From positions 1 through 8,765 of the forward strand of contig JAGBXH010000142.1 in the NCBI GenBank assembly GCA_017629395.1: DNA of 8,765 bases. The letters run 5' to 3'. The stretch's first letter is position 1. The number at the start of each line of letters is the position of its first letter. The DNA comes from Clostridia bacterium (GTDB taxonomy: Bacteria > Bacillota > Clostridia > Oscillospirales > CAG-272). Positions 5,787 through 8,765 of the stretch are shown here, piece after piece. The position numbers were made by a program, and so were the translations under genes. The notes under the pieces were generated by a model. It did no database searches, was not told where the DNA came from, and saw only the letters and a list, made by a program, of their open reading frames with translations.

Positions 5787-6722
5787 ATGAAAATACTCTT
5801 TATGGGCACGCCCGATTTCGCGGTCTTTACGCTCAGGGCTCTGGTCGAGCGCGGAGAAAACGTGGTGGGCGTTGTCACACAGACCGACAAGCCGCGCGGA
5901 CGCGGCTATGAGCTGCTCCCCACACCCGTCAAGGTGTACGCGCAAGAGCACAATATCCCCGTTTATCAGCCCAAAACCTTGCGCGGTGAAGAATTTGCAG
6001 CACAGCTTGCAGAGATCGATCCCGAGCTGATCATCGTGGTCGCATACGGCAAAATTCTGCCCGTGAACGTTTTGGAATACCCCAAGCACGGCTGCATTAA
6101 CGTGCATGGCTCACTCTTGCCCGCCTACCGCGGTGCTGCCCCCATGCAAAGAGCCATTATGGACGGCTGCGCTTCCACCGGTATTACCACCATGTACATG
6201 GCAGAGGGGCTGGATACGGGTGACATGCTGCTCAAGGCAGAATTGCCCATTCTGGACGAGGATAACTTTGAGAGCATTCACGACAAGCTGGGCGCGCTTG
6301 GCGCACAGACCATGCTGGATACGCTGGACGCGCTGTACGCAGGCACGCTTGTGCCCGAAAAGCAGGACGATGCGCTTGCCAACTACGCAGAGAAGATTCA
6401 GAAGAGCGACCTGCTCCTTGACTTCTCCCTTGACGCGCGCACGCTACACAACCACATCCGCGGCACCTCGCCCATTCCGCTCTCCTTTACGCACCTGCCC
6501 GGCGGCTCGCTGCTCAAGGTCTACGCCGCACGCGTATACGACGAGGACAAGGTGCACTCCGCAGTACCCGGCACGGTGGTGGGACTGGACGGTGAGATCC
6601 TGGTTGCCTGCGGCAAGGGCACGCTTGCGCTGACAGAGGTCATTCCCGAGGGCAAAAAGCGCATGGGTGCTGCCGATTACATCCGAGGCAGAAAAATCAA
6701 TCTCGGAGATCTACTCTCTTAA
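5787..6722 (+). CDS. fmt: Methionyl-tRNA formyltransferase
   Basis: This 311-residue enzyme transfers a formyl group from 10-formyl-tetrahydrofolate to Met-tRNAfMet for translation initiation. I chose ATG 5787 (MKILFMGTPDFA, the canonical start) over the in-frame GTG at 5778, because GAGGTG (5775-5780), 6 nt before the ATG, overlaps that GTG and serves as the ribosome site. The N-terminal formyltransferase domain (1 to about 185) has INVHGSLLPAYRGAAP with catalytic N105 and H107, and GLDTGD with D143 (E. coli N106, H108, D144). The C-terminal tRNA-binding domain covers about 205-305, with TLHNHIRGTSPIP and GKKRMGAADYIRG. Length is normal. The ribosome site begins right after the def stop codon, so def and fmt are probably translated together. 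Confidence 0.97.
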   Translation: MKILFMGTPDFAVFTLRALVERGENVVGVVTQTDKPRGRGYELLPTPVKVYAQEHNIPVYQPKTLRGEEFAAQLAEIDPELIIVVAYGKILPVNVLEYPKHGCINVHGSLLPAYRGAAPMQRAIMDGCASTGITTMYMAEGLDTGDMLLKAELPILDEDNFESIHDKLGALGAQTMLDTLDALYAGTLVPEKQDDALANYAEKIQKSDLLLDFSLDARTLHNHIRGTSPIPLSFTHLPGGSLLKVYAARVYDEDKVHSAVPGTVVGLDGEILVACGKGTLALTEVIPEGKKRMGAADYIRGRKINLGDLLS

Positions 6723-6739
6723 TCAAGCAGGAGATTTGT

Positions 6740-7462
6740 ATGTTTTTTTACTATCCCATATTCGACTGGACACTCTTTTTGCTGCTCCCGGCGCTCGTTT
6801 TTGCGCTGATCGCGCAATACCGCGTCAATCGCGCGTTTGAGTGGGGCAGCGGAATCAGAACCTCGCGCGGCATTACCGGTGCGCAGGCAGCACGCAAGAT
6901 ATTGGACGACAACGGGCTTTATGACGTTTCCATCGAGCGCGTGGGCGGACACTTGACTGACCACTACGACCCCAAAGAAAACGTCATTCGCCTATCCGAT
7001 GAGGTGTACAGCGGTGCAAATGCCGCTGCCATAGGCGTTGCCGCACACGAGGCGGGGCACGCCGTGCAGTATGCGCGTGACTATTTCCCCATCCGCGTGC
7101 GCGCAGCCATCATTCCGCTGACCAGAATTGGTGCGGGACTGGCTATGCCCCTGTTTCTGATCGGTCTGTTTATTTCGTATTTTTATTTTCAGGCAACCTC
7201 CCCCCTCTCCGACCTTCTGATGGTCAGCGGCATTGGGCTGTATTCCTTCAGCACGCTCTTCCAGCTGGTCACGCTGCCCGTGGAGTTTAACGCCTCGCGC
7301 CGCGCCCTGCGTATTCTGGACGGTTGGGGCACGCTGACCAAGGAGGAGCACCGCGCAGCAGGGCAGGTACTCAGCGCAGCAGCCATGACCTACGTAGCAG
7401 CTCTTGCTACCTCGCTGCTCTCGCTGTTCCGCTTGATTCTCATTTTCAGGAGACGACGCTGA
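6740..7462 (+). CDS. yugP: YugP-type membrane zinc metallopeptidase (Zn_peptidase_2 family)
   Basis: This 240-residue membrane protein carries the zinc-peptidase motif HEAGH (103-107; H103 and H107 ligands, E104 catalytic) in the context AAHEAGHAVQYA. An N-terminal transmembrane segment covers about 10-26, followed by a soluble part with ITGAQAARKILDDNGL and YDPKENVIRLSDEVY, which are typical of this family. Further membrane segments lie at about 125-150, 157-180 and 213-235. The third metal ligand is not clear by eye; the EFNASRRAL stretch (about 187-195) is the candidate region. AGGAG (6729-6733) is 6 nt before the ATG. The protein ends in a basic RRRR tail. The substrate is unknown in all bacteria I know of. 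A position between fmt and rsmB is common in Clostridia. The stop codon overlaps the rsmB start. Confidence 0.92.
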   Translation: MFFYYPIFDWTLFLLLPALVFALIAQYRVNRAFEWGSGIRTSRGITGAQAARKILDDNGLYDVSIERVGGHLTDHYDPKENVIRLSDEVYSGANAAAIGVAAHEAGHAVQYARDYFPIRVRAAIIPLTRIGAGLAMPLFLIGLFISYFYFQATSPLSDLLMVSGIGLYSFSTLFQLVTLPVEFNASRRALRILDGWGTLTKEEHRAAGQVLSAAAMTYVAALATSLLSLFRLILIFRRRR

Positions 7463-8765
7463 TGGAACAAACGCTCAATCCCGCACGCGCCCTTGCGCTG
7501 CAAATTCTCAATAAAACCGATTCGGCAGGACAATACACCAATCTTGCTCTGGACGCAGCTCTGAAAAAAAGCAACCTTTCCGCGCCCGACAAGGCGCTGG
7601 TCACCATTCTTGTGTACGGCGTGACCGAGCGCAGACTGACGCTGGACTATATGGCGGACGCGCTTTCCTCGCGCCCCATGGAAACCTTAGACGGCACGGT
7701 GCGAAATTTGGTGCGCATGGGGCTTTATCAGCTTCGCTACCTTGACCGCATTCCCGCGCACGCTGCCGTGAGCGAGACGGTCTCTCTTGCGCCCCGCCGT
7801 GCGCGCGGCTTTGTCAATGCCGTGCTGCGTGAGTACACGCGCAGAGGAGGCGACCTGCCCTTCCCCGATAAGGCAAGCGATCCCTACCGCTGCCTTTCGG
7901 TTACTTACTCCGTTCCCGTACCGCTTTGCAAAAAGCTCTGCGACATTTTCGGCATGGAGCGTGCCGAATCGATCATGGAAGCCTTTGGGCACGCACCGCC
8001 CGTGACCTTGCGCGTCAACACGCTCAAAATCTCGCCTGAAGAGTTTGCAGGCGAGCTTTGCGCGCTGGGCTACCGCGTGCGCGAATCAAGCGTGCTCCCC
8101 ACCGCGCTCACCGTTGCCGACTTTGTGCCCTCAGGCTCTCCGCAGTTGGCAGAGGGACAAGTATTCGTGCAGGATCTCGCCTCGCAGATCTGCGTGGAAG
8201 CCTTGGACGCGCGCCCCGGTGATTTCGTCATCGACTCCTGCGCCTGCCCGGGCTCCAAAACCTTTGGCACGGCGATCAGAATGCGCAACGAGGGCAGCAT
8301 TCTTGCCTGCGATCTGCACCAAAGCAAGCTTTCCTTGATACAATCGGGCGCACAACGCCTCGGCATATCCATCATTGACGTTTGCGAGCGCGACGCACGC
8401 ACCTTTGCGCCCACGCTTGCGGGAAAAGCCGACCGCGTGCTTTGCGACGTCCCCTGCTCCGGCTTTGGCGTGCTTGCCAAAAAGCCCGAGATCCGCTATA
8501 AGGATCTTGCGGACGCAGCCGCCCTGCCCGATATTCAATACGCAATTTTGGAAAACTGCTGCCGCTACGTCAAGGACGGCGGCGTGCTGGTGTACTCCAC
8601 CTGCACCATATTCCCCGAGGAAAACGAGCAAAACGTGGCGCGTTTTCTGGCATCCCACCCCGAATTTGCCGCTGAGGACTTCGCCGTGGGCGACGTTCAC
8701 AGCGCGGACGGTATGCTGACGCTTCTGCCCGACACGCACGGCACCGACGGGTTCTTTATTGCGAA
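7462..8765 (+). CDS. rsmB: 16S rRNA (cytosine-967 C5)-methyltransferase RsmB (3' end outside window)
   Basis: The frame is open from ATG 7462 to the window edge: 434 codons plus 2 nt. The visible C-terminus, LLPDTHGTDGFFIA, is the usual ending, so only a few residues are missing. AGGAG (7448-7452) lies 9 nt before the ATG, which shares one base with the yugP stop (TGATG), indicating coupling. The N-terminal NusB-like RNA-binding domain covers about 1-130 (NPARALALQIL, ARGFVNAVLRE). The SAM-dependent methyltransferase domain has motif I DSCACPGSK (258-266), motif IV DVPCSG with C332, and motif VI YSTCT with the catalytic cysteine C381. The enzyme methylates C967 of 16S rRNA (E. coli numbering) before 30S assembly. 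Motif I usually reads DxCAAPGGK; here A is C262 and the second G is S265. Call is firm. Confidence 0.95.
   Translation, partial: MEQTLNPARALALQILNKTDSAGQYTNLALDAALKKSNLSAPDKALVTILVYGVTERRLTLDYMADALSSRPMETLDGTVRNLVRMGLYQLRYLDRIPAHAAVSETVSLAPRRARGFVNAVLREYTRRGGDLPFPDKASDPYRCLSVTYSVPVPLCKKLCDIFGMERAESIMEAFGHAPPVTLRVNTLKISPEEFAGELCALGYRVRESSVLPTALTVADFVPSGSPQLAEGQVFVQDLASQICVEALDARPGDFVIDSCACPGSKTFGTAIRMRNEGSILACDLHQSKLSLIQSGAQRLGISIIDVCERDARTFAPTLAGKADRVLCDVPCSGFGVLAKKPEIRYKDLADAAALPDIQYAILENCCRYVKDGGVLVYSTCTIFPEENEQNVARFLASHPEFAAEDFAVGDVHSADGMLTLLPDTHGTDGFFIA

Noticed and set aside
5271..6107. Minus-strand open frame of 278 codons opposite def and fmt
   Set aside because: It spans two certain genes and their junction on the other strand and has no family features; GC-rich codon use opens antisense frames.
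2777..8765. Frequent GGCACG / GCACG words, considered as uptake or recombination signal sequences
   Set aside because: They fall in coding frames as Gly-Thr and Ala-Arg codon pairs and follow the codon bias of the genes.
1..8765. CRISPR arrays, tRNA or rRNA genes, transposases, phage or defence genes
   Set aside because: None seen on either strand by reading: no regularly spaced direct repeats, no tRNA-like cloverleaf with TTCRA, and no mobile-element proteins.

Overview
The window (about 57% GC by eye) looks like chromosome from a Clostridia-type Firmicute, most likely an uncultured gut lineage near the Oscillospirales or Christensenellales. The reasons are strong GGAGG-type Shine-Dalgarno sites, sigma-A promoters with consensus spacing, a RemA (DUF370) gene, and the order yicC - remA - rpoZ - priA - def - fmt - zinc metallopeptidase - rsmB, which is the Firmicute core cluster in its clostridial form. 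The lineage is inferred from gene order and protein style, not from a search.

Layout. Bases 1-792 (minus strand) hold the first 264 codons of a secreted or surface protein: signal peptide, a CBM4/9-like carbohydrate-binding domain, a Pro/Thr/Glu linker and the start of a likely C-terminal membrane anchor. It reads out of the window at base 1. Bases 793-1052 are a divergent intergenic region with one good sigma-A promoter facing each way and a terminator-like hairpin on the plus strand between them. From 1053 to the end every gene lies on the plus strand in one tightly packed, probably co-transcribed cluster: yicC (RNase family), remA (DNA-binding regulator), rpoZ (RNA polymerase omega), priA (replication restart helicase), def and fmt (N-formyl-methionine removal and addition), a yugP-type membrane zinc peptidase, and rsmB (16S rRNA m5C967 methyltransferase, cut by the window edge a few residues before its expected end).

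The genes serve linked housekeeping jobs: RNA turnover and transcription (yicC, remA, rpoZ), replication restart (priA), translation initiation and nascent-protein processing (fmt, def) and ribosome maturation (rsmB). Two usual members of this cluster, gmk (between remA and rpoZ) and coaBC (between rpoZ and priA), are absent. The remA-rpoZ junction carries an imperfect palindrome of the kind that looks like a dispersed intergenic repeat, and the yicC-remA gap carries a larger multi-hairpin element.

I found no new multi-gene system. The items most worth following up are the palindromic elements in the cluster, the missing gmk, the competing hairpins over the priA ribosome binding site, the enlarged omega subunit and the anchored CBM protein at the left edge.
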